A stretch of 64,000 bases of DNA from assembly GCF_943914565.1 (NCBI RefSeq), contig NZ_CALUCN010000007.1, positions 62,001-126,000 of the forward strand. Direction: 5' to 3'. This document shows positions 18,087 through 25,745 of the stretch, one piece after another. The notes under the pieces are model-generated. The model was not told the DNA's origin, searched no databases, and saw nothing but the letters and a program-made list of their open reading frames with translations. This stretch comes from an uncultured Tessaracoccus sp. GTDB lineage: Bacteria > Actinomycetota > Actinomycetes > Propionibacteriales > Propionibacteriaceae. The translations under genes were made by a program, and so were the position numbers. Position 1 is the stretch's first letter, and each line of letters opens with the position of its first letter.

Positions 18087-18231
18087 CATTGGTATTGCGC
18101 GTTGTGGTGGTGGTCTGTCATTCTGTTTTGCAATGCGGGCGGATGCGTGAGTCGCCGCAGGCCTTGTTGGTGCGTGGGTGCATGGAGGTTTGTGGTGTTG
18201 GTTCGTCGTGTTGTGTGGCTGACTCACTAGG
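17839..18231. other. rpsB leader and left edge of the island, no gene
   Basis: Reading toward rpsB this holds a possible promoter at 18011, then a transcript leader of about 165 nt. The leader has a 7-bp stem-loop at 17985-18002 (CATCCGC / GCGGATG, loop of four) close to the predicted transcript start. Beyond 18086 the sequence is island-specific, G/T-rich and without a credible ORF. A 14-nt word GCGGATGCGTGAGT occurs twice, near 17996 and near 18137. Confidence 0.6.
18011..18016 (-). promoter_or_regulatory. Candidate rpsB -10 box (TACACT)
   Basis: TACACT on the minus strand lies about 173 nt before the rpsB ATG, with a TTGGGC 19 nt further upstream as a weak -35. In the duplicated right copy the hexamer reads TACACC, so that copy has lost the invariant last T. 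Confidence 0.45.
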
Positions 18232-18819
18232 ATGACACCGCCAACACCCTCAGCCAACGGTTACGGCTGGCTCGGCACCATCCGACGGACCACCACCAAC
18301 ACCGACCTCCTCCTCATGGGAGCCCGCCCCTACAACCCCACCACCGGACACTTCACCACCCTCGACCCCATCAACAAGCAGGATCTGTCAGGCAGAGCTT
18401 GGTGGGAAACAATCAAGACAAGGCTGGGTGTGGCCTCACTCTTCGGCTGCGGGGCGTGCGGCGCAGTTGCCTTTGCAATGTCAGCAGTGGATGTGGGCCG
18501 GGCCCTTTACCGCAGGCGCCACCGTCAGGCCCTCCTCGCAGCTCTTGATTTCGTGCCATTTGATATCGGGCGGGCGGGACGGGTGGTGGCCCGGATCGGG
18601 AGTAGCGCGGCAAAGCAGAGCGCAAGGAAGACTCTCCGGAACATGTCAAAAGCTGAACGCAAGAACGCCAAGAGCCCTTCCCGAATGGCCGCAAAATGCC
18701 GAGCACAAACGCGAAGGAAGGCTCGAAAGGTTGCCCGGCGTGTTGAAATCGAGATCACCGCATATGGCGCCGGAATGTGGGCATGTCCATACCTGCAGTC
18801 AAGTCGGAGACGCAGATGA
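18232..18819 (+). CDS. C-terminal fragment of an Rhs/YD-repeat protein with putative toxin domain
   Basis: Residues 10-45 match the end of the Rhs core: GYGWLGTIRR, then LLLMGARPYNPTTGHFTTLDPI. After this hallmark the sequence becomes variable, as in polymorphic toxins: a hydrophobic patch (GCGACGAVAFAMSAVDV), then a very basic region (KQSARKTLRNMSKAERKNAK) and a short tail. Full-length Rhs proteins exceed 1000 residues. Here an in-frame TGA lies at 18220 and there is no ribosome binding site, so this is probably a silent orphan tip. The stop overlaps the next ATG as ATGA. The toxin activity is not recognisable. Confidence 0.65.
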   Translation: MTPPTPSANGYGWLGTIRRTTTNTDLLLMGARPYNPTTGHFTTLDPINKQDLSGRAWWETIKTRLGVASLFGCGACGAVAFAMSAVDVGRALYRRRHRQALLAALDFVPFDIGRAGRVVARIGSSAAKQSARKTLRNMSKAERKNAKSPSRMAAKCRAQTRRKARKVARRVEIEITAYGAGMWACPYLQSSRRRR

Positions 18820-19232
18820 TTCGGGTCATTGTATGGTTCACAATCAACCTCGTGTTTCGGCAAGAACTACGTGACCCTGAATTTTCGTTTGGGAGCTGGG
18901 AGGACATTGGCAAAGATCTTGCTGATGAAGGAGAAGATGGCGGCGTGGATTTTGCTCTCGATGGTTTACAGTTAGCGCTGTTATGGGTCTCGCCATTGGC
19001 CGTCTTGATGGCGCTCGTGATGAGGTGGTCACTCATAGCGACGGTGCCCCTTTTTGTTGTGTTTGCTGGCGAGTTCGGCGCTCTTACAGCAGTGGCGGTG
19101 CGCAAGCTGCGGGTTCGATTTTGTGGCGCCCCATCTGGGATCGGGATTGCTGACGAGGCTTGGGCCCTTGTGTTCACTTCGAGCTATGTCGCTGTCGTGT
19201 TGTCGGGTTGGGTGTGGCCGATATGGGGTTGA
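18816..19232 (+). CDS. Small membrane protein, candidate immunity protein for the Rhs tip
   Basis: The 138-residue product starts at ATG 18816, overlapping the toxin-like ORF stop by ATGA, with a GGAGA site 8 nt upstream. The N-terminal third is acidic (GSWEDIGKDLADEGEDGG). Two or three hydrophobic segments follow (LALLWVSPLAVLMALVMRW, ATVPLFVVFAG, and a last one near the C-terminus). A small gene directly coupled to an Rhs C-terminus is usually the cognate immunity gene, so I infer that role. No family is recognised. GC is visibly lower than in neighbours. Confidence 0.6.
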   Translation: MIRVIVWFTINLVFRQELRDPEFSFGSWEDIGKDLADEGEDGGVDFALDGLQLALLWVSPLAVLMALVMRWSLIATVPLFVVFAGEFGALTAVAVRKLRVRFCGAPSGIGIADEAWALVFTSSYVAVVLSGWVWPIWG

Positions 19233-19929
19233 AATCCCCTTGGTTTCGTTCCAACGGCCCCCGACCCGTCCCACCCAGCCCCATGGATCACTTGTTCATG
19301 CTCCTGAGCCAGCACTGTCGCCACAACAGATTCCTCAAACCTTGGCTGGTCGACGTCGGGCTGTGAGAGGACACCTCGACAAACCTCGATGCAGACTTGG
19401 CCGTATGGGATTCCACCCTCTTTTCTCACACGTGTTCCCCAGCAGCCAGCAGGCTCCGGCCTGGGCCGTCCGTCGGCGTTCCCGACGACGGCCGCATCCA
19501 TCACTGTGAGATCACCGACCGCGGGCCTCTCCGTGACCACCACGAGGTCGGATGAGCCCCGTAGTGTGGTGGAAATTCCCGTGGTGGTCTGGCCGGGTAG
19601 TCGAGGCCTTTGGGACATCGTGAGAGCTGATTCTGCCAATAGCCATGTGGACTCACGACCTGATCCTAGCGATGATATTAGTACTCACCCTCACCAACCA
19701 TTCCCCCACCCGACAACGCCCTTCACCAACCCAAACAACCCGAACCCACCCAAGATATCCAACGCAGCTCGATATGCTACCCACCCTCATCTGCGTAGAG
19801 CTGTCAAAGCCGGGCTGTGCGGATGATGCAGGAGCCCCGTCCAGACTACGAAGGCACCTGGCGATAACATAACCGACGCTCCCGAAACGCGAGAGCAATT
19901 CGACTATCAGGAGGGGCTTTGTATACCTT
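19233..19929. other. Intergenic centre of the island, no supportable gene
   Basis: About 700 bases separate the two convergent immunity candidates. A minus-strand ORF of 151 codons (19184-19639) exists but lacks a ribosome binding site, overlaps the immunity gene and matches nothing I know. Positions 19660-19770 are C/A-rich (many CCCACC and AACCC runs). The stretch looks like decayed sequence. Confidence 0.5.
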
Positions 19930-20364
19930 TCAAGGGTATGGCAAGCTCTCCGACTCTACCGAGAACGCACGGCATTGGATGCTCACTTCGAACCAGTCCC
20001 CGTCAATAACGAACGATAGGAGCCCTATATCCGAGCGCCCCATAAGACGGATCCCCAGAATGCCATAGTGGCTATCCTCCTCTTCGAGGATCAGCTTTCC
20101 GATCTGTCGCAAGCTGATTTCTGAGCACCCAGACCAAACCATTCGAACAAGAATGCCACAGGAGCTCAGGCCGACATGAAAGGATTCACACTTAGGAAAT
20201 CCAATTGTTTCCATCGTCAGCTTGTCACCTGCGATTGCCATCTTCTCAACATAGAAGTCAGCTTTCAAATCGACCATCTGGCCTTGCGCACGAACTTCAT
20301 GCTCGACACGAGAGATGCTCCAAGCTCCGAAGTCTTGCTCAGGAGAAGAGATACCGTGAATCAC
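19930..20364 (-). CDS. Hypothetical protein, candidate immunity protein of a second toxin remnant
   Basis: I choose GTG at 20364 because CGAGGAG lies 8 nt upstream; a longer in-frame reading from TTG 20466 has no such site. The 144-residue product is soluble and mixed alpha/beta (MVDLKADFYVEKMAIAGDKL, then GKLILEEEDSHYGILGIRL, then FVIDGDWFEV), the look of small Imm proteins, but no family is recognised. GC is low for the window. It follows a truncated toxin-like tail on the same strand by about 110 bases. Confidence 0.6.
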   Translation of the reverse strand: MIHGISSPEQDFGAWSISRVEHEVRAQGQMVDLKADFYVEKMAIAGDKLTMETIGFPKCESFHVGLSSCGILVRMVWSGCSEISLRQIGKLILEEEDSHYGILGIRLMGRSDIGLLSFVIDGDWFEVSIQCRAFSVESESLPYP

Positions 20365-20474
20365 CGGGGTCTCCTCGCGAGGTAGTGATGGACCCGGATC
20401 AAGTCCATCCAGTTGCTGCTCCTCACAGGCTCCTTCTTTCCCATATATGGCGGACGGCCATGCCAATGAAGATG

Positions 20475-20652
20475 CTACTGATTGGGTGTCTTCACTGAAT
20501 TGTGCGCTCGTCCGCGCAGGTCATAAAGAGCAATTCCCTTCTTGCCGCGTATACTCACCCGCGCCTTGCTTCCATTCAAAGCACGGGATAGGAATATGCC
20601 AGACCACACCTTGCCCGCACTATTTACACGTCCGGCAGCCCTGACCACCTTG
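20475..20652 (-). pseudogene. Truncated C-terminal tail of a toxin-like protein
   Basis: On the minus strand the last 59 codons of an open frame read VVRAAGRVNSAGKVW, then KARVSIRGKKGIALYDLRGR, ending AHNSVKTPNQ. The ending resembles tails of Rhs or other polymorphic toxin tips. Upstream, the frame runs into the duplicated rpsB segment in a frame different from rpsB, so the N-terminal part is gone and the fusion is accidental. I treat it as a remnant. It precedes the immunity candidate at 19930-20364. Confidence 0.5.
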
Positions 20653-20844
20653 TCTTCGGGTTCCACCGACGGTCTGGTGTCCGAAGTGGACGCCGTTCTC
20701 GCGCAGCTGGCGGGTGGTGACGAGCCCGAAGCGCATGCGAAGTCACCCGCGGCTGCGGATGCGTGTGTGGGTGTACCCCGTCTCCCCCTGTTCGACCCAA
20801 CTGTCGCGGCAGCCGCATCCGTGCCGACCAGCGCCGTCGTCAAG
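20653..20844. repeat. Direct repeat, right copy: damaged duplicate of the rpsB 5' region
   Basis: This is the partner of 17760-18086. It keeps part of the rpsB coding start (block A) and the upstream region (block B). It lacks the segment with the start codon and ribosome binding site, with the junction at the shared GACGA (20719-20723). A 1-base deletion in block A shifts the frame and the -10 box reads TACACC. It cannot express S2. Confidence 0.85.
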
Positions 20845-21326
20845 TCTTGTGTGGCGCTCGCGGGACGAAAAGGGGGGCGCGGTGTCCTGTTTCAGGCGTG
20901 ACGTGGACAGTGACTGATGGCCACGCTGCGCTGGTCGAAGCAAGTCGATCACAACGACATCCTGCGCGTGGCGCCGATCGTGAACGGTCGGCCCCTTGGT
21001 GAGCGTTTCAGCGAAGGGGCTGTGCCGCGCGTGGTGGGACTCCCCTTGGGGTGGGGCGGCTCCGAGCGATCGTTCGCGGTCCTGGCGGACGATGCCCCAC
21101 CACTTCGCCGCAGGTATCGCCGTCACGCTCGCATGCTGGTGAGGGACGACGGTCTGCCGGGAAAGCCGTCCTACCCCAAGGCTGGGCCGATGAGGCACGC
21201 AGGGCACGGGACCGGTCACGGTCGCCAGCCGTGATCCGTGCGGATGCTCGAGCCTCAGTCCCGGGAGTTCTCCACAGGTGGAGGACCGGATGCAAGTCGG
21301 GCCCTGCTCGCTGCCAACACTGGTGC
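20845..21326. other. Spacer between island and M23 gene, no convincing gene
   Basis: GC returns to the window norm here. A 105-codon plus-strand ORF (20917-21234) has no ribosome binding site and no family I recognise. The stretch probably is the original upstream region of the M23 gene, possibly with decayed coding sequence. No clear promoter hexamer is seen before the ATG at 21327. Confidence 0.45.
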
Positions 21327-22232
21327 ATGAAGAACTTCACCATCATCGTGTTCGCCGTCGCGCTCAGTTGGTTCGGGTTCGCGCCCGCGCACGCTGCAGG
21401 CCTCGAGCTGCGCATGCCCGTCGACGGACAGGTCACCCGTGCCTTCGAGGCACCGGCCACCCGCTACGGCAAGGGCCACCGCGGCGTCGACATCGACGCG
21501 CCCGCCGGCACCGTCGTGCGGGCAGCGGCGCAGGGCCGTGTGTACTTCACCGGCCAGGTCGCCGGCCGGCCGTCCGTCTCCGTCGATCACGGCAACGGGC
21601 TGCGCACCACCTACACCCCCGTCGTGGGCACGCTGAGGAAGGGCGACGTGGTCACGGCCGGGCAGCCGATCGGCACCCTCGCCGCCGGGCACTGCGAGCG
21701 GGCGTGCCTGCACTGGGGGCTCACCGACGGCGAGACCTACCACGACCCGCTCCCCCACCTGGCCAAGCGGCAGGTACGGCTGGTCCCGCTCGGCACCCGC
21801 CCGGTCACGCCACCCACGCTGCCGGCCGCGACGACGGCATCGCTCGGCACACCGGGTACCAAGCCGGTGGCGGGCCCGGTCACGTCGCGCTTCGGGATGC
21901 GCCTCCACCCCGTCACCGGTGTGTTCAAGCTCCACGACGGCACCGACTTCGGCGCTTCCTGCGGCACCCCGATCCACCTGCCCTGGGAGGGCACTGTCAC
22001 GAGGACCGAGCGCACCCGCGGCTACGGGCTCAGGGTGATCGTCGAGCACCCGGGCGGCCTGCAGACCGCCTACGCGCACCTCGACCGCTTCGACGTGCGC
22101 GTGGGCCAGCGCATCCCCGCGGGCGGGCAGGTCGGACGGGTGGGCAACACCGGCTACTCGACGGGCTGCCACCTCCACTGGATGGCCTGGCGGGGCGGAC
22201 GCCTCGTCGATCCGCTCACCCTGGTGCGGTGA
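21327..22232 (+). CDS. Secreted peptidase M23 family protein with two M23 domains
   Basis: A signal peptide (KNFTIIVFAVALSWFGF, cleavage near AHA-A) precedes two LytM-like domains. Domain 1 (about residues 45-135) has the zinc motif HRGVD, but CLHW where HxH is expected, so its general-base His is Cys. Domain 2 (about 190-300) has HDGTD and an intact CHLHW. Domain 2 should be the active or substrate-binding unit; domain 1 may be degenerate. M23 proteins cut or bind peptidoglycan cross-bridges. An M23 gene between rpsB and xerC is the usual actinobacterial arrangement. Confidence 0.9.
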   Translation: MKNFTIIVFAVALSWFGFAPAHAAGLELRMPVDGQVTRAFEAPATRYGKGHRGVDIDAPAGTVVRAAAQGRVYFTGQVAGRPSVSVDHGNGLRTTYTPVVGTLRKGDVVTAGQPIGTLAAGHCERACLHWGLTDGETYHDPLPHLAKRQVRLVPLGTRPVTPPTLPAATTASLGTPGTKPVAGPVTSRFGMRLHPVTGVFKLHDGTDFGASCGTPIHLPWEGTVTRTERTRGYGLRVIVEHPGGLQTAYAHLDRFDVRVGQRIPAGGQVGRVGNTGYSTGCHLHWMAWRGGRLVDPLTLVR

Positions 22233-22252
22233 TGCGCGCTCGCCGATTGGGT

Positions 22253-23149
22253 TCACGCCCTCGGATGCGCCTGCCGGTACGCACGCCGGAGCCGTTCGGA
22301 GGTCACGTGTGTGTAGAGCTGCGTCGTCGCCACCGACGAGTGCCCGAGCATCTCCTGCACGCTGCGCAGGTCCGCGCCGCCCTCGAGCAGGTGCGTCGCC
22401 ATCGCGTGCCGGAGGCCGTGCGGCCCGACGTCGGCGTGCGGCCCCGCCGTGCTCGTGGCGGCGTGCACCACCCGTCGGGCCACGCGCGGGTCGAGCGCGC
22501 CGCCCTTCACGCCCAGGAACAGCCGATCGGGGCTCGCAGAGCCGGCCACCTCGTCGCGCACATCGAGCCAGCACCGGATCGCCCGGGCCGCCGGGACGCC
22601 GAGCGGCACGACGCGTTCACGTCCGCCCTTGCCCAGCACGCGCACCGTGCGAGCCGTGAGGTCGACGTCGTGCAGGCCGAGGCCGGTGAGCTCCGAGACC
22701 CGCAGGCCGCTCGAGTACAGCAGCTCGAGGATCGCCACGTCCCGAACGGCGATGGGATCCGACGGGTCGAGGGCCGCGTGCTCGCTCGCCTCCCCGATCG
22801 CGTCCGCCACCTCGTCGACGCTCGGCACCACCGGCAGCCGGCGCATGCGCTTCGGGGCCTGCAGCCGGGCCGCCGGGTCGTCGTCGAGCATCCCCTCGCG
22901 CCGCGCCCAGGCGAAGAACCCCCGCACGCACGCGGTCCGCCGCTGCAGGGTCGACGGGGCCGCGCCACCGTCGGCCATGTCGGCGAGCCACTCGCGCAGG
23001 GTGCCCAGCCGCACGTCGCGCGGGTCGGCCACCACGTCGGCGAGGGTGCGGAGGTCGCCCAGGTAGGCGCGGACGGTGTGCCGCGAGAGCCCGCGGTCTG
23101 CGGTGAGGTGCTGCTCGTACTCCGCGAGCCATCCGTCCCAGACACCCAT
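22253..23149 (-). CDS. xerC: Tyrosine recombinase XerC
   Basis: The 298-residue recombinase has a SAM-like N-terminal domain (LSRHTVRAYLGDLRTL) and a catalytic domain with all active-site residues: Arg in SSGLRVSEL, Lys in VLGKGGRER, His-Arg in GLRHAMATHLL, His in LGHSSVATTQ and Tyr in LYTHV. Length and position beside the M23 gene and rpsB fit the housekeeping XerC for chromosome dimer resolution, not a mobile integrase. ATG 23149 has a TACGCT box 6 nt upstream. Confidence 0.93.
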   Translation of the reverse strand: MGVWDGWLAEYEQHLTADRGLSRHTVRAYLGDLRTLADVVADPRDVRLGTLREWLADMADGGAAPSTLQRRTACVRGFFAWARREGMLDDDPAARLQAPKRMRRLPVVPSVDEVADAIGEASEHAALDPSDPIAVRDVAILELLYSSGLRVSELTGLGLHDVDLTARTVRVLGKGGRERVVPLGVPAARAIRCWLDVRDEVAGSASPDRLFLGVKGGALDPRVARRVVHAATSTAGPHADVGPHGLRHAMATHLLEGGADLRSVQEMLGHSSVATTQLYTHVTSERLRRAYRQAHPRA

Positions 23150-23155
23150 GGTTCG

Positions 23156-23161
23156 AGCGTA
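23156..23161 (-). promoter_or_regulatory. Candidate leaderless -10 box (TACGCT) for xerC
   Basis: TACGCT on the minus strand ends 6 nt before the xerC ATG, with no ribosome binding site between. It faces the def -10 box only 13 bases away, so the two promoters overlap back to back. Confidence 0.55.
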
Positions 23162-23174
23162 GGCCGGTTCGCGG

Positions 23175-23180
23175 CATAAT
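23175..23180 (+). promoter_or_regulatory. Candidate -10 box (CATAAT) for def
   Basis: CATAAT differs from TATAAT by one base and stands out in this GC-rich region. TTCGAG, 17 nt upstream, is a weak -35. The predicted leader is about 30 nt and contains the AAGGA ribosome binding site. Confidence 0.55.
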
Positions 23181-23217
23181 GGCCGGAGCGAAACGTCGAC
23201 GGCGAAGGAATCCACTG

Positions 23218-23832
23218 ATGAGCGACCTGACCACTGGCGGCACCGTGCTCCCCATCACCCGCTGGGGCACCCCCGTGATGCACCAACGCACCAGGCCGGT
23301 GGAACACTTCGACGACGAGCTGCGCACGCTCGTGCGCGACATGTTCGCGACGATGGCCGCCGCGGAGGGCGTCGGGCTCGCCGCCACCCAGGTGGGCGTC
23401 GACCTCGCGGTGTTCGTCTACGAGTGCCCCGACGAGGACATGCGCATCCAGCACGGCGTGGTGTGCAACCCGCAGCTCACGCTGCCGGAGGGCAAGGACC
23501 GGGTGCTCGACACCTCGGAGGAGGGCTGCCTCTCGCACCCGGGGGGCTACGCATCCGTCTCGCGCCCCGACCACGCGATCTGCACCGGGCAGGACGCCGA
23601 CGGCAACCCCGTCGAGATCACGGGCACCGGGCTGCTCGCCCGCTGCCTGCAACACGAGACCGACCACCTGAACGGCACCGTCTACGGCGACCGCCTCTCG
23701 ACGAGGGCACGCCGCAAGCTCGACAAGGAGGTGGCCGAGCTCGACTGGCGGTACCCCGCCGACTGGCCCGTCACCCCGAAGCTCACCGCGGCCGTGCCAT
23801 TCGCGGACCGCGAGCCCGACGCGGAGGACTGA
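23218..23832 (+). CDS. def: Peptide deformylase
   Basis: The enzyme removes the formyl group from nascent proteins. The 204-residue product has all three family motifs: GVGLAATQVG, EEGCLSHPG with the metal-binding Cys, and LQHETDHLNG with the HExxH metal ligands. ATG 23218 has AAGGA upstream. It is divergent from xerC across 68 bases. A C-terminal extension after the catalytic core is short. Confidence 0.95.
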   Translation: MSDLTTGGTVLPITRWGTPVMHQRTRPVEHFDDELRTLVRDMFATMAAAEGVGLAATQVGVDLAVFVYECPDEDMRIQHGVVCNPQLTLPEGKDRVLDTSEEGCLSHPGGYASVSRPDHAICTGQDADGNPVEITGTGLLARCLQHETDHLNGTVYGDRLSTRARRKLDKEVAELDWRYPADWPVTPKLTAAVPFADREPDAED

Positions 23833-23876
23833 GCCCGACGCCCGGTCACCGGCACCGGTACGTGGGGGGCGGCTGC

Positions 23877-23882
23877 TAGCCT
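23877..23882 (+). promoter_or_regulatory. Candidate -10 box (TAGCCT) for the symporter-like gene
   Basis: TAGCCT ends 8 nt before the GTG at 23891. GGAGG also lies between but is unusually close to the start codon for a functional site, so a leaderless or nearly leaderless message is possible. Confidence 0.4.
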
Positions 23883-23890
23883 CGGAGGTC

Positions 23891-24865
23891 GTGAAGTTCC
23901 GGATCGACCGCATGACCCTCGTCATTCTCGGCGCGCTCACGCTCGCGATCCTGCTGCCGATCTCGGGCCGCCCCGCGGAGATCTACGACCTCGCGACGAA
24001 GGTCGCGGTCTTCGTGCTCTTCTTCGGCTACGGCGCCCGCCTGAGCACTGCGGAGACGATGGCGGGCGTCCGCCACTGGCGGCTCCACCTCACGATCCTC
24101 ACCTGCACGTTCGTCGTCTTCCCGCTGCTCGGCGCACCCATGCTGCTGATCCCCGACGGCGCGCTGTCGGACCCGGTGCGCGCCGGTCTGGTGTTCCTGT
24201 GCCTCGCGCCCTCGACGGTGCAGTCGTCGATCAACATGACCTCGCTCGCCGGCGGCAACGTGCCCGCGGCGATGATCTCCGCGACGGCCTCCAACGTGCT
24301 CGGCGTCGTCCTCACCCCGCTGCTGGTGATGCTCCTGCTGCCCACCACCGGCGGCGGGCTGTCGTGGCAGATCGCGCTCGACGTGTTCGTCCAACTCCTG
24401 CTGCCGTTCTTCCTGGGGCAGCTCTCGCGGGTGGTGACGGCGGGCTTCATGGCCAGGCACCGCGCCCAGCTGAAGCTGCTCGACCAGCTCGTGATCGTGC
24501 TGATCGTCTACGGGGCGTTCTCCGAGATGGTGGCGAGCGGCATGTGGCGCCGGCTCGGCTGGACCGACCTCGTCGCGACCCTCGCGTTCACCCTCCCGCT
24601 CCTGGCGTTCATGCTGTGGGGCACGTGGCACGTCGCGGGACGACTGGGCTTCCCGCGTGAGGACCGGATCGCGATCATGTTCTGCGGCACGAAGAAGTCC
24701 CTCGTGACCGGCGTGCCGATCGCATCGGTGCTGTTCCCCGCGTCGATGGTGGGGATGCTCGTCGTGCCGCTGATGATCTACCACCAGGCGCAGATCATCA
24801 CCTCGAGCATCATCGCCTCGAACCTGTCGGCGACGGGCCCCGGACCCGAGCCGGAGCCCGCCTGA
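23891..24865 (+). CDS. Bile acid:sodium symporter-like membrane transporter (SBF family)
   Basis: The 324-residue protein has about ten membrane helices. Family features include the crossover-helix region SSINMTSLAGGNVPAAM and FCGTKKSLVTGVPIASVLF, as in the SBF-like/YfeH group. Such proteins move organic anions with sodium; the substrate here cannot be told. The start is GTG 23891; a downstream ATG would remove part of the first helix region. It converges with the epimerase gene, seven bases apart. Confidence 0.88.
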   Translation: MKFRIDRMTLVILGALTLAILLPISGRPAEIYDLATKVAVFVLFFGYGARLSTAETMAGVRHWRLHLTILTCTFVVFPLLGAPMLLIPDGALSDPVRAGLVFLCLAPSTVQSSINMTSLAGGNVPAAMISATASNVLGVVLTPLLVMLLLPTTGGGLSWQIALDVFVQLLLPFFLGQLSRVVTAGFMARHRAQLKLLDQLVIVLIVYGAFSEMVASGMWRRLGWTDLVATLAFTLPLLAFMLWGTWHVAGRLGFPREDRIAIMFCGTKKSLVTGVPIASVLFPASMVGMLVVPLMIYHQAQIITSSIIASNLSATGPGPEPEPA

Positions 24866-24872
24866 CCCGCGC

Positions 24873-25745
24873 TCAGGGGAGGACGCTCGCCCAGTCCAGG
24901 TCCCACACCCGACGACGGGGCGGCTCCCAGCCGAGCGCCAGCGCCCGGCGCACGTCCAGCACGTGGTCCCGGGTGAGCAGGTCGATCGTGTAGGCGTTCA
25001 CGCCCGGCAGCACCGGCGCCAGCGCCCGCACCACCGCAGGCGGCACGCGGGTCGCCACCAGCTGCCGCCCCACCACGCCCTCCAGCACGCGGGCGAGCAC
25101 CTCGTCGCGGGAGTAGGGCTCGGGGTCCGCGATGTTCACCGGCCCCGGCGGCCAGTCGAGCGCGTCCACGCAGGCCCGCCCGAACGCCTCGACGTCGGTG
25201 AGGCTGAGCGCAACGTCAGGCCCGGGCAGCAGCAACCGCCGTCCCCGGACCAGCCGCCGCAGCCGCGGCACCAGGTGCCGATCGGCCAGCCCGTAGACCG
25301 CCGTCGGTCGGAGCACCACCGCGCCCGCCTCGAGCGCCAGCCGTTCCCCGCGCGCCTTCGTCCACCCGTAGTGGCTGAGGTGCCCGCTCTCGGTGGGGTG
25401 GTCCTCGCCGACCAGCCGCCGCGAGGGCCGCGGGTCGTAGACCGAGCCACTCGAGACCCACACCACGGTGCGCCCGTCCGCGGCGTCGAGCAGGCGACGG
25501 GCGCCGCCCACGTTCACGCGCTCGAAGACCGACCGCGGCCCGCGCTCCCCCACGTGCGCGGCCGCGTGGACCACCGCGTCGCATCCCGTGAGGTCGGGCG
25601 TGCCCGTCGCGGCGTCCCACTGCCGGTGCTCGCACGCTGCGACGGGGGTTCGGCCCACCGAGACCACCTCGTGCCCGGCGCCACGCATGGCGCGGACGAC
25701 CTCCGCGCCGACGAATCCGGAGGCGCCGGTGACGGCCACCTTCAT
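24873..25745 (-). CDS. NAD-dependent epimerase/dehydratase (extended SDR; OleD-like possibility)
   Basis: The 290-residue extended SDR opens with the nucleotide motif VTGASGFVGAEV, has AAAHVG, a catalytic YGWTK (YxxxK) and VVLRPTAVYG. It is last in the five-gene array KASIII-GT2-ligase-P450-SDR; its ATG overlaps the P450 stop as ATGA. With a thiolase-fold synthase and an AMP-forming ligase in the same array, a 2-alkyl-3-ketoacid reductase role like OleD is possible, but a nucleotide-sugar epimerase role linked to the GT2 is equally open. Confidence 0.85.
   Translation of the reverse strand: MKVAVTGASGFVGAEVVRAMRGAGHEVVSVGRTPVAACEHRQWDAATGTPDLTGCDAVVHAAAHVGERGPRSVFERVNVGGARRLLDAADGRTVVWVSSGSVYDPRPSRRLVGEDHPTESGHLSHYGWTKARGERLALEAGAVVLRPTAVYGLADRHLVPRLRRLVRGRRLLLPGPDVALSLTDVEAFGRACVDALDWPPGPVNIADPEPYSRDEVLARVLEGVVGRQLVATRVPPAVVRALAPVLPGVNAYTIDLLTRDHVLDVRRALALGWEPPRRRVWDLDWASVLP

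Noticed and set aside
18428..18874. Alternative frame over the Rhs tip ending with a His/Cys-rich PECGHVHTC
   Set aside because: It could hint at a frameshifted toxin end, but the main frame keeps the Rhs motif and ends in an ATGA overlap with the immunity candidate, so I kept the main frame.
19184..19639. Minus-strand ORF of 151 codons in the island centre
   Set aside because: No ribosome binding site, it overlaps the immunity candidate and shows no protein-like motif or family resemblance.
17760..20844. Repeats as classic att sites
   Set aside because: They are over 190 bases long, diverged, lie at the 5' end of a ribosomal protein gene and no integrase or tRNA gene is in the island.
20917..21234. 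Plus-strand ORF of 105 codons before the M23 gene
   Set aside because: No ribosome binding site or recognised family; a competing minus-strand ORF covers the same DNA. It may be a relic, but I cannot support it as a gene.
22253..23149. xerC as the integrase of the nearby island
   Set aside because: Length, motifs and the conserved neighbourhood with the M23 gene and rpsB fit housekeeping XerC; the island ends before the M23 gene.
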